A DNA stretch of 64,000 nt from Paenibacillus thiaminolyticus. Lineage in GTDB: Bacteria > Bacillota > Bacilli > Paenibacillales > Paenibacillaceae. Under the pieces are notes generated by a model that was given only the letters and a program-made list of their open reading frames with translations, did no database searches and was not told where the DNA came from. This document shows, one piece after another, positions 48,848 through 57,450 of this stretch. The position numbers were made by a program, and so were the translations under genes. The first letter of the stretch is position 1, and every line of letters begins with the position of its first letter. The stretch is taken from contig NZ_CP041405.1 in assembly GCF_007066085.1 (NCBI RefSeq), forward strand, positions 3,135,001 to 3,199,000, read 5' to 3'.

Positions 48848-50077
48848 TTAGCTCGCCAGGCTCGAGGCGTCCGTCAAGCCGAGCGCTTCGGGCAGCACTC
48901 GCTTGGCATCCTTCAGCCACGTGCGCACTTCAGGCCCAAGCCGGAACACACGATTCGACGGCTGGTTCACGATACCCGACAATTCGGAATAAATCGGATA
49001 ATCTTGCATCAATGCTTCGTATACCTGATGCCGGGCAGGCAACAGATACTGTGGATATTGGCCATCGGCCTGCGGGCGCAGAGCTTGCTCTACCGTATCC
49101 GCGGAAGCCATAATATTCGCCAGTTTTTGGGCCAGCTCCGGATAGGCCGTCTTGGAGTTCACGCTCACGACATCGCTGTAGAAAAGAGGAATGTCCTGCC
49201 CCGCCGATGAGGAAATCGTCTTGAACTGGACCTGATCCGCATACTCGCCCATGCGCATCATCGACTCGCTGTAGCCGATGAAGGCCCTTCCGCTGCCTTG
49301 CGCGAACCACGACGCTCTTACATAGGAGTCGCCATCCTCAGGAGCATACTGAGACGGCTTCTCCCCCGCCATATCAATTAGCAGCCGCAAGCCGCGAATG
49401 ACTTTGTCATTCAGGGGGTCGAGCGGCGGAAGAAGGTCATATTCCGTATACTGGCCAGTCACATCGATAAGCGCCTCCAAATACATGCTCGCCTTCGTCG
49501 TCCCGCCAGCCATATTAATTAACAAGCCCTTATTTTTCAAAGGCGGAATCTGCTCGGAATGGTTGGTTCCTATTTTTTTGTACAGCTCATATATATTGTT
49601 GACTTGCCCTATCTTCAAATCGCCTTTCCGGTAAAAAAGCAGGTTCGTGCACAAAATTTGCGGCAGGCCGTATACCTTGCCGTTGCGCGTCGCTCCTTGC
49701 AGAGCAAAAGGGATTACATCCTCCGCCTGATCGATATCTTGGCTGTCGAAGGGCAGCAGATACCCCCCATCGACAAAATGGCTTAAAAAAATAGAATCCA
49801 GCACGAACACATCCAAATCATCCGGCGGATCCTCGGAATAGGAATCCCATTCCGTAAACTCCAGCCTGACGCCAGGCTCTAGCTGCTGCCACTGGTCAAG
49901 GACGGCTGCTTGGAAACGGGAAGGATCGGGCACGTACGGATAGATTGCCACCTTCAACGTAATATCGGAAGAAGCGTCGGAAAGAGCCGCCCCGGCTCCG
50001 GCCGGACTGACAACCACGAGCAGCAATACCAGCATAACCATGAATTGCTTATAAATGAAGCCTTTTATCTTTGACAT
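48848..50077 (-). CDS. bcmE: Thiaminase I (thiamine pyridinylase), secreted
   Basis: A 409-residue precursor. It replaces the thiazole of thiamin by another base, splitting the vitamin. Residues 1-30 are a signal peptide (hydrophobic run, then AGAGA). The fold is that of a periplasmic binding protein. The catalytic Cys143 lies in LPQILCTNLLFYRKG and Glu271 in FIGYSESMM; after removal of 30 residues these become Cys113 and Glu241, the published catalytic residues of the P. thiaminolyticus enzyme. By memory the whole sequence is nearly the same as that enzyme. It is the last gene of an eight-gene unit that contains thiamin salvage and bacimethrin-like genes. In C. botulinum the equivalent is BcmE. 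Confidence 0.97.
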   Translation of the reverse strand: MSKIKGFIYKQFMVMLVLLLVVVSPAGAGAALSDASSDITLKVAIYPYVPDPSRFQAAVLDQWQQLEPGVRLEFTEWDSYSEDPPDDLDVFVLDSIFLSHFVDGGYLLPFDSQDIDQAEDVIPFALQGATRNGKVYGLPQILCTNLLFYRKGDLKIGQVNNIYELYKKIGTNHSEQIPPLKNKGLLINMAGGTTKASMYLEALIDVTGQYTEYDLLPPLDPLNDKVIRGLRLLIDMAGEKPSQYAPEDGDSYVRASWFAQGSGRAFIGYSESMMRMGEYADQVQFKTISSSAGQDIPLFYSDVVSVNSKTAYPELAQKLANIMASADTVEQALRPQADGQYPQYLLPARHQVYEALMQDYPIYSELSGIVNQPSNRVFRLGPEVRTWLKDAKRVLPEALGLTDASSLAS

Positions 50078-50135
50078 AACCTAATCACCGCCTCTATTAA
50101 AATGGAACTTGCTATCCTTACTTAATAGATTCGTT

Positions 50136-51377
50136 CTAACGGAAAATACAAAGCGATTCCGCCGCCAAGGCATCCGCGATCCACCGGGGATTCATCGGGA
50201 GCACATTGTCCGGCAGTCGGTCCACTTCGAAAAAGTTGACATCCAACGTCTCGTCCCCCGTTCTAACAAGCGCTCCTCCCACCGTGTCACAGCGAAAGCA
50301 TGCCGTCACGAAATGGCTGACCGCTCCGTTCGGGTAGGTGTATACTTGGGACTCGGGATCGGAATACAGGCCGACCAACCGCTTGACTTCCACCTGCAAT
50401 CCGGTCTCTTCACGGATTTCCCGCACGATTGCCTCTTCTACGCTCTCCCCCCGCTCCACATGACCCGATGGGATTCCCCAGCATCCGTTGTCTGACCGCT
50501 TCATCAGGAGAACCCTGCCTTGTTCGTCCATGACGATGCCCGCCACTCCAGGCTTGATATCGTCCGGCCAAGGAAAAGCCGGGTGAACCCAACGATCCAG
50601 GATCAGCTCTTCATCCCACAAGCTGCGCAAATCGGGGATAATCGCATCGGGCTTGCGGTAATCCCGGGCAGACGAATATCCGCTATACGGCCCGCTGGAT
50701 ATAAGAACCGCCGAGATGCCTATCCGGTGTGCGCCTACGATATCCGCATCGGGCGTGTCCCCGAACATGATGGCCCGCGACCAGTCCTCCACCTGCTGCA
50801 GCGCTTGCCGGAACATATAAGGGTAAGGCTTGCCTACGATATAGGGCGTCTTGCCTGAAGCCATTTTGATAGCTTCCACGGCCGTCCCAACCGCCATCAT
50901 GGGCCCATCAGGGCCCGGGAAGCTCCAATCGGCATTGGTGGCGAAGAACTGGGCGCCATTTGCGATACGCGTCACCGCGCTTTGGATGTCCCGCAGCGTC
51001 AAATCATCGTTCCAGCCGACCACGACGGCCTCGGCGTCGTTCACGCCCACAATGTCAAGGCCAGCCTCCCGGCACTCCCGCTCCAGATGCTCATCCCCGA
51101 GCACATACACCGAGCCCACCTGCCGTTCCCGCAGGCAGCATGCCGTTGCCCAGCCTGAGGAGATAACTTCATCCGTCATGGCCTCAATACCAAGACGGTT
51201 CAGCCTGGCTGCGGTCTGCTCCCGCGTCATACAGGGATTATTGGTCAAGAACCTGATCGTCTTCCCTCCGGAGCGCAAACGGTCCAGCGCTTCGACTGCA
51301 CCGGGCAGAGCTTCCGGCCCGACATAGATGACACCGTCCAAATCAAACAAAAACACGTCAAATGCATCGTATAACAC
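50136..51377 (-). CDS. HAD phosphatase (NagD type) fused to a Nudix hydrolase
   Basis: A 413-residue fusion. The N-terminal part (about 1-265) is a HAD-IIA phosphatase: DLDGVIY with Asp12/Asp14, [17 protein letters not shown] and FGDTPDADI. The C-terminal part (about 275-413) is a Nudix domain with a complete Nudix box at about 305-327 (GHVERGE...REIREETGL). It starts at GTG 51377, six bases after AAGGAGG. In a bacimethrin-like pathway a phosphatase would remove phosphate from an intermediate (the role given to BcmD in C. botulinum, as I recall). The Nudix half could clear pyrophosphorylated or damaged pyrimidines. The fusion is unusual. It lies 17 bases after the methyltransferase gene. Confidence 0.85.
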   Translation of the reverse strand: MLYDAFDVFLFDLDGVIYVGPEALPGAVEALDRLRSGGKTIRFLTNNPCMTREQTAARLNRLGIEAMTDEVISSGWATACCLRERQVGSVYVLGDEHLERECREAGLDIVGVNDAEAVVVGWNDDLTLRDIQSAVTRIANGAQFFATNADWSFPGPDGPMMAVGTAVEAIKMASGKTPYIVGKPYPYMFRQALQQVEDWSRAIMFGDTPDADIVGAHRIGISAVLISSGPYSGYSSARDYRKPDAIIPDLRSLWDEELILDRWVHPAFPWPDDIKPGVAGIVMDEQGRVLLMKRSDNGCWGIPSGHVERGESVEEAIVREIREETGLQVEVKRLVGLYSDPESQVYTYPNGAVSHFVTACFRCDTVGGALVRTGDETLDVNFFEVDRLPDNVLPMNPRWIADALAAESLCIFR

Positions 51378-51394
51378 GTCGTTCCTCCTTACAT

Positions 51395-52156
51395 TCACGC
51401 CTCTTTGACTGCCCGATAAATGAGGAAGGGCGGATAATCCCGCTCCATTTTCCATTGATCGAACCGGCTCTCCATCTCGATTCTTCTTAACTCATCCGGC
51501 GAAATATCGTGCAACGTCGGCTCCATACATTCGATATGCCGGAAGCCCGCATCCTCCAAAAGCTCCCGGTACATCTCCTTGGGCCAGTGGAAGTCATGGA
51601 GAATCATCTCTTCGCCGTTCGGAAGATGAAGCCATTCTTGCCGGGTTTCGCCATGCCCGTAGACTTTCCCCGGAACCCCGTTGCGGAACGTCGAGAAATC
51701 GATCCCGGTCGAATCCGGATGCGTATCCAAAATAACGTAGGAAGCGCCCGGAGCCAGCACCCGATGAATCTCACCGATAATGCGCGCGATTCGCTCTTGA
51801 CTGCTCGTATTAATGAACACATAGCAGGTCATGGCCCCATCTACCGAGTTGTCTTCCAGGAATGCTAACCGATCCTGCTCGATATGGCGATAGTCGATCC
51901 GGGGGTGAGAGCGTTTCTGCATGGCGATATCGAGCATATGCCTCGATTCATCTGCGGCAATCACTTGCACATCGGCCGTTTCCGCCAAGCGGTAAGCCAC
52001 CTTGCCGGGACCGCAGCCATAATCCAGCACCCGCTTGCCGGCGGGAACGGTCTTCAATAGATCGAACACGAAGCGGAACCCCAACGTCTGCTCCAAAATG
52101 TCGTTATACGCTTCGAACTGCTTCGCCACGTCCTCTTCCTTCCACGAAGTCTGCAT
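51395..52156 (-). CDS. SAM-dependent methyltransferase, candidate hydroxymethylcytosine 2-O-methyltransferase
   Basis: A 253-residue class I methyltransferase. Motif I is [17 protein letters not shown] (about residue 50) and the acidic loop [14 protein letters not shown] follows; the third motif region is [15 protein letters not shown]. The start at 52156 has GGGGGA upstream; a longer frame of 32 codons runs into the upstream gene and is rejected. Placed directly after the hydroxymethylase and glycosidase genes, it fits the last step to bacimethrin, methylation of O2 of 5-hydroxymethylcytosine. Sequence alone shows only a small-molecule methyltransferase; the substrate is inferred from context. 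Confidence 0.82.
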   Translation of the reverse strand: MQTSWKEEDVAKQFEAYNDILEQTLGFRFVFDLLKTVPAGKRVLDYGCGPGKVAYRLAETADVQVIAADESRHMLDIAMQKRSHPRIDYRHIEQDRLAFLEDNSVDGAMTCYVFINTSSQERIARIIGEIHRVLAPGASYVILDTHPDSTGIDFSTFRNGVPGKVYGHGETRQEWLHLPNGEEMILHDFHWPKEMYRELLEDAGFRHIECMEPTLHDISPDELRRIEMESRFDQWKMERDYPPFLIYRAVKEA

Positions 52157-52167
52157 CGTAATCCCCC

Positions 52168-53184
52168 TTATTTTTGCTGATGATGCTCGAGAAGCGATAG
52201 CGTCGCCTGCTGCGGCCATTTGTGATGCAGCAGCCGCTGATAGAGCGGACACAACGCACGGAACACGGAAGCGTCCGCAGGCCTCCGGTAAGCGACAGAC
52301 TGGTAGAAGCTGAATAGCAGCAGAACCTGCTGCCAGTATACAGGCAGATCCAGCGCCTCGATGTCCGGGCCCGACAAGGCAACGCGGTCTTCTCTCAGCA
52401 GCGTTTCATATTCCAGGACCGTCTCCAGATGAGGCCATGGATTACCGGAAGGCATGACCGGAAATTCGTCCCTCTGCCCCTGCGTACCGGATGCGGCTTC
52501 GGCCAACACTCTCTCCACCGCCTCGTCATCCGGCTGATAGATATGTACCGAACCGACAACATGATAATAATCGCCCAGCTCCAGCCCCAATTCTCGCGCG
52601 AGCAGCTCCTGCATGAACGTGAACGAGAACACATCGCTGACCATCCCCCGGAACGCATCGTTCGCGCGCATGTAGGCGATCGCATACAGCTTCTGCTCCC
52701 GTACGAAAAATTGCAGCCCCAACGTGCAGGACACATCGATATTGGCGGAGCCAAGCTCCTCGTTGGCGTCGAAGATTTGAATGAACGCCCGCTTGGAATC
52801 GGGATCATCCTGGCCCAGCAAATCCGCGATTCGCTGCCATTGATTCACCTGGCTGGTTCCGAAGCGGAATATTTTAGGCCCGTATGCCGTTCCGGTAAGC
52901 GTTTGGCCGTTCATCGAGTACTCTCTCATTTTTCGATTGTAATAGCCGATAAAGTCCAGATCGTCCCTGGCAGACAAGTACCACAGCGCCTCGGCAAAAT
53001 TGAATACGATATTCGTGCGGCGGCTCGCCAAATAACAGATACGCTCTGCGGGATTCGCTAGAGAGAATTGATAATTCAGCCGCTCGCGGCTCTGATGGCC
53101 GCGCGGCGCATTGCGGAATTGCGGCTGGCTGCCGACGGTATCCAGCGTAGCCAGATAAGCTTCGTGAAAACGGTCGAAGCGCAC
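52168..53184 (-). CDS. Thymidylate synthase-like CMP hydroxymethylase
   Basis: A 338-residue member of the thymidylate synthase family. The catalytic Cys153 lies in VSCTLGLQFFV, followed by YMRANDAFRGMVSDVFSF. At the place where thymidylate synthases have an Asn in LPFNIASY (the residue that selects uracil), this protein has Asp184. The same change marks phage dCMP hydroxymethylase and shifts the base from uracil to cytosine. It therefore should add a hydroxymethyl group from methylene-tetrahydrofolate to a cytidine nucleotide, as MilA (mildiomycin) and the bacimethrin enzyme do. The start is GTG at 53184 after a GGGGGAGGGG site. It is not a housekeeping ThyA. Confidence 0.85.
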   Translation of the reverse strand: MRFDRFHEAYLATLDTVGSQPQFRNAPRGHQSRERLNYQFSLANPAERICYLASRRTNIVFNFAEALWYLSARDDLDFIGYYNRKMREYSMNGQTLTGTAYGPKIFRFGTSQVNQWQRIADLLGQDDPDSKRAFIQIFDANEELGSANIDVSCTLGLQFFVREQKLYAIAYMRANDAFRGMVSDVFSFTFMQELLARELGLELGDYYHVVGSVHIYQPDDEAVERVLAEAASGTQGQRDEFPVMPSGNPWPHLETVLEYETLLREDRVALSGPDIEALDLPVYWQQVLLLFSFYQSVAYRRPADASVFRALCPLYQRLLHHKWPQQATLSLLEHHQQK

Positions 53185-53202
53185 TTGCCCCTCCCCCTTC
53201 TA

Positions 53203-53670
53203 TTATGAAATAGCGAACATTCGCTCCAATTCCGATAGATAATCTTGCTCCTCCCGGTAATAGATATATGTTACGTTGGCCACCTGGCCTAGCCCCCGAA
53301 TGAGGAAGGCATACTCCTTCCCCTCCTCCAGCAGCAAAATGATCGGCTTGCCAAAAGCGGAGGCCCAACCAATCTCGATATGCGTCCCCGGAGAAGCCGG
53401 ACAGCCGGGAAAGGCGACGAACTGATCGCAGGCGCGAATTTCTTCGAAGTCAATGGCTGTGCACTGATCGGGCGTCATGAAATCTTTTCCCCAGCCCTCA
53501 CGTTTATGGGCATTGTGAACATCATAATCTCTCGCTTCAAAAAATGAGATGAGCTGAATCAGCTTACGTTGTTCATTCTCCTGCATGCAGCCTGTTTCCA
53601 CATCTACCAAGCTCTTGAATGGCCCTGCCAAAAACAGCTTCTTCGTACCCGCTTCCTTCGCGATACCCAT
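53203..53670 (-). CDS. Nucleoside 2-deoxyribosyltransferase-like hydrolase (MilB type)
   Basis: About 155 residues. KLFLAGPFKSLVD opens the nucleotide-binding part; the likely nucleophile Glu lies in GTHIEIGWASAFGKPI, the family signature. Relatives such as MilB cut the N-glycosidic bond of (hydroxymethyl-)CMP to free the base, instead of moving deoxyribose. In this operon it would release 5-hydroxymethylcytosine. I prefer the ATG at 53670; a GTG four codons upstream has its ribosome site touching it. It lies 66 bases after thiE with no terminator between and 18 bases before the hydroxymethylase gene. Confidence 0.83.
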   Translation of the reverse strand: MGIAKEAGTKKLFLAGPFKSLVDVETGCMQENEQRKLIQLISFFEARDYDVHNAHKREGWGKDFMTPDQCTAIDFEEIRACDQFVAFPGCPASPGTHIEIGWASAFGKPIILLLEEGKEYAFLIRGLGQVANVTYIYYREEQDYLSELERMFAIS

Positions 53671-53736
53671 CCTGAATTCCACCTTCCCTAAAAATTGAAT
53701 GAGTCAATGTCAATACGCTCCTGCTCCGCCCCTGTG

Positions 53737-54429
53737 CTATGCTCGCCGCGACCCGGCGACTCTCTTGCCCTGGTCCGATTCCGGCCCCAACCGGCGGAAG
53801 CTGGCCGCGGCCGCCCGAATATCGTCCGCGCCGGTCAGCGCCGAGATGACAGCGATGCCATCCGCCCCCGCTTCCATGACCGCCCCGGCGTTCGCGAGCG
53901 TAATCCCGCCGATGCCGACAAGCGGCACATGGATGCCCGCCGCCCGAATGTCTCCGATGATAGAGGGACCCTGTGCTTCCAGGGCATCTTCCTTCGATTG
54001 GGTCGGGTAAATGGGACCGATGCCCAAATAATCCGCTCCCTGCTCTATTGCCAGCCGCGCCTCCTCGACCGTGTGTGCCGATACGCCAAGCATGAGTCCG
54101 CCAATACGGGAGCGCACGCGATCGGCCTGCTCATCCTGCTGCCCGATATGGAGGCCGTCGGCGCCAAGCTCCAGGGCCAGCTCCAGATCGTCGTTCACGA
54201 TGAACGGAACGCCGTGCCGCTTGCACACCGCTTGCAGCTCGGCTCCCAGCCGCTTTTTATCGTCGCCGATTAATGCGCCTCTCCCCTTCTCGCGGTATTG
54301 CAGCACCGACACGCCACCCGCCAACGCTTCTTCGGCTACCTGAACCGGATCCATCCGGCAGTTCACGCTGCCCATGACCAGGTAAAGCGGCAGATGAGCG
54401 CGCATCTCCTCCGACCGGACTCTGCTCAT
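53737..54429 (-). CDS. thiE: Thiamin phosphate synthase
   Basis: A 230-residue TIM barrel that joins hydroxymethylpyrimidine diphosphate to thiazole phosphate. Seen: VSVLQYREKG, the FIVNDDLELALELGADGLHIGQQD substrate motif, LMLGVSAHTVEEA, GADYLGIGPIYPT and GIGGITLANA. The ATG at 54429 overlaps the TGA of thiD by four bases (ATGA), so they are coupled. The open frame continues far upstream inside thiD and is not used. Its C terminus is somewhat long. Confidence 0.96.
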   Translation of the reverse strand: MSRVRSEEMRAHLPLYLVMGSVNCRMDPVQVAEEALAGGVSVLQYREKGRGALIGDDKKRLGAELQAVCKRHGVPFIVNDDLELALELGADGLHIGQQDEQADRVRSRIGGLMLGVSAHTVEEARLAIEQGADYLGIGPIYPTQSKEDALEAQGPSIIGDIRAAGIHVPLVGIGGITLANAGAVMEAGADGIAVISALTGADDIRAAAASFRRLGPESDQGKRVAGSRRA

Positions 54430-55238
54430 GAGCGCACCGCCATTCTGCGGCCGTAAGCCCAGTGGTTGGTCGGCCCATGGCCTTGGCCGATGCCGAGTGT
54501 CTCTTCCAGCGCCGCCTGGATGAACGCACGGGCGGTTCCGACGGCATCGGTGACGGACGAGCCTTTGGCCAGCTCCGCCGCCATGGCCGCGGAGAAGGTG
54601 CACCCGGTTCCATGCGTATGGCGGGTATGAACCCGCTTCCCGTGCAGCTCCGTGAAATGCACGCCGTCATAGAGCAGGTCCGTCACATGCTCTTCCCCTT
54701 CGCTGTGTCCGCCCTTGATGACGACGTATGCAGGGCCACAATCGCTGAGCCGCTTGGCAGCCTCGCGCCGGTCCTCCATCGTCCGGATCGGAATTCCGGT
54801 CAGCACCTCGGCCTCGGGGATATTGGGGGTCACGACGAGGGCATGCGGCAGCAGGTGCTCCTTCAACGCTTCGACCGCCTCTTTTTGCAGCAGCTCCGAT
54901 CCGCCCTTGGCGATCATCACCGGGTCAACCACGACGGCCTTCCAGCCGAAACGCACGATGCGGTCAGCTACCGCCATAATAATTTCCTTGTTGAACAGCA
55001 TGCCTGTCTTGACGGCATCCGGGGCGAGATCGGATCCGATCGCATCCATTTGTCCGATGACAGTCTCGGTCGGAATTGAATGCACCCCAGACACGCCCAA
55101 CGTATTCTGAACCGTGATGGCCGCAATCGCCGACATCCCGAATACACCGAGCTCCTGGAACGTCTTGATGTCGGCCTGAATCCCGGCTCCCCCGCCGCTG
55201 TCCGAACCGGCAATCGTCAATGCCTTGTATATGGTCAT
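54426..55238 (-). CDS. thiD: Hydroxymethylpyrimidine (phosphate) kinase
   Basis: A 270-residue ribokinase-fold enzyme that phosphorylates hydroxymethylpyrimidine twice. Seen: ALTIAGSDSGGGAGIQADIKTF at the N terminus, VVVDPVMIAKGG, and the ATP/anion-hole HTHGTGCTFSAA. The known antivitamin bacimethrin is a substrate analogue that ThiD activates. Its start overlaps the thiM stop (ATGA), and its stop overlaps the thiE start, making thiM-thiD-thiE one tightly coupled block. Confidence 0.97.
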   Translation of the reverse strand: MTIYKALTIAGSDSGGGAGIQADIKTFQELGVFGMSAIAAITVQNTLGVSGVHSIPTETVIGQMDAIGSDLAPDAVKTGMLFNKEIIMAVADRIVRFGWKAVVVDPVMIAKGGSELLQKEAVEALKEHLLPHALVVTPNIPEAEVLTGIPIRTMEDRREAAKRLSDCGPAYVVIKGGHSEGEEHVTDLLYDGVHFTELHGKRVHTRHTHGTGCTFSAAMAAELAKGSSVTDAVGTARAFIQAALEETLGIGQGHGPTNHWAYGRRMAVRS

Positions 55239-56077
55239 CGCGCTTCACCTTCCTTTGCTAAAGCGGGCTCGAACGGCTTCACTTCCGTATGCGTTTTCAG
55301 CGAATCCCGATTCAAGCGGGACAGCTCGTCCAGCAGCGCAATCTGGAAGCTTCCCGGCCCGTCCTCTTCCGTACGTGCCGCCGCATCGTACGCAGCCGCA
55401 GCGTAGAAGGCAAGCCCCGCAGCTCCCGCCAGCAGCACATCCCGCTCCACGGCGGCGAATGACCCCAGCACCGATGTCAGCAAGCAGCCCGCGCCCGTGA
55501 CCTGTGCCAGCAGAGGATGCCCGCCCTTCACGATATAGCCGGCTTGTCCGTCGGTAATGACATCCTCCGGCCCCGTAATGGCCACAACCGTCTGCAGGCT
55601 GCGGGCAGCGCGAACAGCCAGCTCCACTCGCTCATCCTCTGCTGAGTCCCCTGCATCCACGCCTTTGATAACACGCTGTTCACCAATCAGATTCGCCAAT
55701 TCCGAGGCATTGCCGCGGACTAGTGACACTTGCACCTCGCGCAGCACGCGCAGCGCCGACGCCGTCCGATAACGCGTCGCACCCGCTCCGACCGGATCGA
55801 GCAGCACGGGTACTCCATGGGCATTGGCAGCCTGTCCGGCGACGATCATCGACTCTATCGTATCCTCGGAGAGAGTGCCCAGATTGAGCACCAACGCCCC
55901 CGCGATAGATGCCATGTCGGCCACTTCTTCACGCGCATACGCCATGACAGGCGACGCCCCTAACGCGAGCAAGCCGTTCGCCGTAAAATTCGTCACCACC
56001 ACATTCGTCATATTATGAACGAGCGGTCGAGCTTCCCGCAGCTTGTCAATCAGCGCGGACACTTGATGTACCATCAT
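55235..56077 (-). CDS. thiM: Hydroxyethylthiazole kinase
   Basis: A 280-residue salvage kinase for 4-methyl-5-hydroxyethylthiazole, the very ring that thiaminase I sets free. Seen: RPLVHNMTNVVVTNFTANGLLALGASP, LLDPVGAGATRYR and VTGAGCLLTSVLG with the catalytic Cys. Two adjacent ATG codons (56077, 56074) follow AAAGG by 11 bases; the frame also has a GTG seven codons earlier. First gene of the operon, about 290 bases below a TPP riboswitch. Confidence 0.96.
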   Translation of the reverse strand: MMVHQVSALIDKLREARPLVHNMTNVVVTNFTANGLLALGASPVMAYAREEVADMASIAGALVLNLGTLSEDTIESMIVAGQAANAHGVPVLLDPVGAGATRYRTASALRVLREVQVSLVRGNASELANLIGEQRVIKGVDAGDSAEDERVELAVRAARSLQTVVAITGPEDVITDGQAGYIVKGGHPLLAQVTGAGCLLTSVLGSFAAVERDVLLAGAAGLAFYAAAAYDAAARTEEDGPGSFQIALLDELSRLNRDSLKTHTEVKPFEPALAKEGEAR

Positions 56078-56334
56078 GATCCATCCAACCTTTCTCACGA
56101 GCGGGAGCTTGCCGAAAGCCGGTAGAATCGAGTCTTTACATAGATTGCTAGACTATTAGGACAAAACCATTGCAGGAAGGTTACAGAGAACGGAACATAA
56201 CGTGCAAGAACATTCTTCTCGCTTCACGAGAACGAGCATCCTGCCCGATAGACATGAGGTATATGAAGCAGTATCAAAAAGAAGACATGAAAAATCATAG
56301 TTAGCTAGACATTTGATAACAAATAACATTCGCG

Positions 56335-56366
56335 AAAAAACATGCATGGCCAATCCAATACATGTT
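56335..56366 (-). terminator. Riboswitch-controlled terminator
   Basis: AACATGTAT (with inner TGG) pairs with CCA-TGCATGTT, about 11 pairs with one wobble and one bulge, then six T. It lies immediately after the aptamer. The GAACATG just past the aptamer core could form an alternative pair with the same CATGTT, giving an antiterminator. Confidence 0.8.
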
Positions 56367-56369
56367 CCC

Positions 56370-56467
56370 TCATGTTCGCTTCCTACGCTGGCATTACCCA
56401 ACAGGTTCGATCGGTCAACAACAGACTAGTTGTACTCTCAGCTTGCTTCAGCAGGCTCCCGCTAGTT
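56370..56467 (-). ncRNA. TPP riboswitch (THI box)
   Basis: Minus strand, 5' to 3': GCGGGAGCC, then GCTGAGAG (CTGAGAG at 56435-56441) and, after a variable stem, GAACCTGTTGGGTAATGCC leading into AATGCCAGCGTAGGAA (56380-56395). These are the conserved pyrimidine- and pyrophosphate-sensing parts of the TPP aptamer. A terminator follows directly, so high TPP should switch off the whole thiM-to-thiaminase operon. Confidence 0.95.
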
Positions 56468-56506
56468 ATTTTGTTAATATTGTACTCTACTTATTATCAC
56501 TTCCAT

Positions 56507-56533
56507 ATTATAGGTTAAAAATGTAAAAAGCAA
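56507..56533 (-). promoter_or_regulatory. Promoter of the thi/bacimethrin-like operon
   Basis: Minus strand: perfect -10 TATAAT (56507-56512). The best -35, TTGCTT (56528-56533), has a short spacer of 15. Transcription would start about 35 bases before the aptamer. Confidence 0.45.
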
Positions 56534-56647
56534 CGACAGATTTGTGAAGGTGTAAAAACCGCCCTCTCTGACTTCCGCCAGAAATGAAAATCGACAGAAC
56601 TGGAATGGGGAATACCGGGTTCATACTTCCCTATTATTTCCTTACGA

Positions 56648-56850
56648 CCACTCTCCCATTGGGTCAGGTGACTCGGACTCTTATTTCACTATCCCATCGC
56701 ATAAGGTGTCCCGGGCTCCTATTTTCACTATCCCATCAGGTCAGGTAGCCACAGACTCTTATGTTCACTATCCCATCGTGTCAGGGAGACACGAACTCTT
56801 ATTTTCACTATACCATCAGGTCAGGGACCCTCGGTCTTCTTCCATTCACT
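56648..56850. repeat. Degenerate tandem repeat, about 40-bp unit, five copies
   Basis: Each unit contains ACTATCCCATC, then GGTCAGG, and ends ACTCTTATTTTC. Units measure 39, 40, 40 and 41 bases; the first and last are more diverged. It is non-coding as far as I see and lies between uvrA and the TPP riboswitch. Confidence 0.85.
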
Positions 56851-57027
56851 AATGGAAAATAACCGCCGGATATAGGGACTCCTCGGCCCCATCAGCTTCT
56901 CCTTCCATCCAAATGACGATATGTTTTACATCGAAGAAAGTTATAAATTTTCGAAAAGAAATCGAGATGAATCGGGTCACTACAAGGGAAAATACCTAAT
57001 AGGAGTTTAAAACAAATAGTTTGGGTG

Positions 57028-57317
57028 CCTGAGTCAAGGGGAGATTGTCCATAAGCCCTTCAACATACAACTACTTACCTGAACCTTAGGGAGATTACCC
57101 ATAAGCCTTCAACATACAGCCCGTACCTGAACCTTGGGGAGATTATCCATAAGGCTTCCACATACAGCCACTTACCTGAAGCTTGGGGAGATTGTCTATA
57201 AGCCTTCCACATACAGCCCTTACCTGAAGCTTGGGGAGATTGCCCATAAGCCCTTCCAGATACAGCTACTTACCTGAAACTTGGGGAGTTTGTTTGTAAG
57301 ACTTCAACGTATATTCG
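57028..57317. repeat. Degenerate tandem repeat, about 49-bp unit, six copies
   Basis: Units begin CCTGAACCTTGGGGAGATT, continue with CCATAAGCCTTCCACATACA and end near CTTA. Lengths are 48-50 bases, with the first and last most diverged. It is unrelated to the array at 56648-56850. No frame runs through it and no palindromic CRISPR-like spacing is seen. Confidence 0.88.
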
Positions 57318-57357
57318 TCAAGCAATGTGATGCCCCTTCTTGAACTTGCTTCTGAAC

Positions 57358-57392
57358 ACGAAAGAAGGCACAGCCCTCTCGGGGCTGTGCCT
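57358..57392 (-). terminator. Intrinsic terminator after uvrA
   Basis: AGGCACAGCCC pairs perfectly with GGGCTGTGCCT around TCTCG; the minus-strand reading ends TTCTTTC. About 60 bases past the uvrA stop. Confidence 0.85.
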
Positions 57393-57450
57393 CTTGAATA
57401 TATTTGGTAAGTTGTTCGCCGTTTAGCACACACAGAACGCTCCTTGGCGT

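Noticed and set aside
53737..54603. Longer thiE start at 54603
   Set aside because: It would lie deep inside thiD in another frame; the ATGA overlap at 54426-54429 is the natural start.
56156..56401. 81-codon minus-strand frame
   Set aside because: It overlaps the TPP aptamer and its terminator, which explain the sequence better.
57028..57317. Tandem array considered as a CRISPR
   Set aside because: The whole 49-bp unit repeats with no unique spacers, units are degenerate and no cas gene is near.
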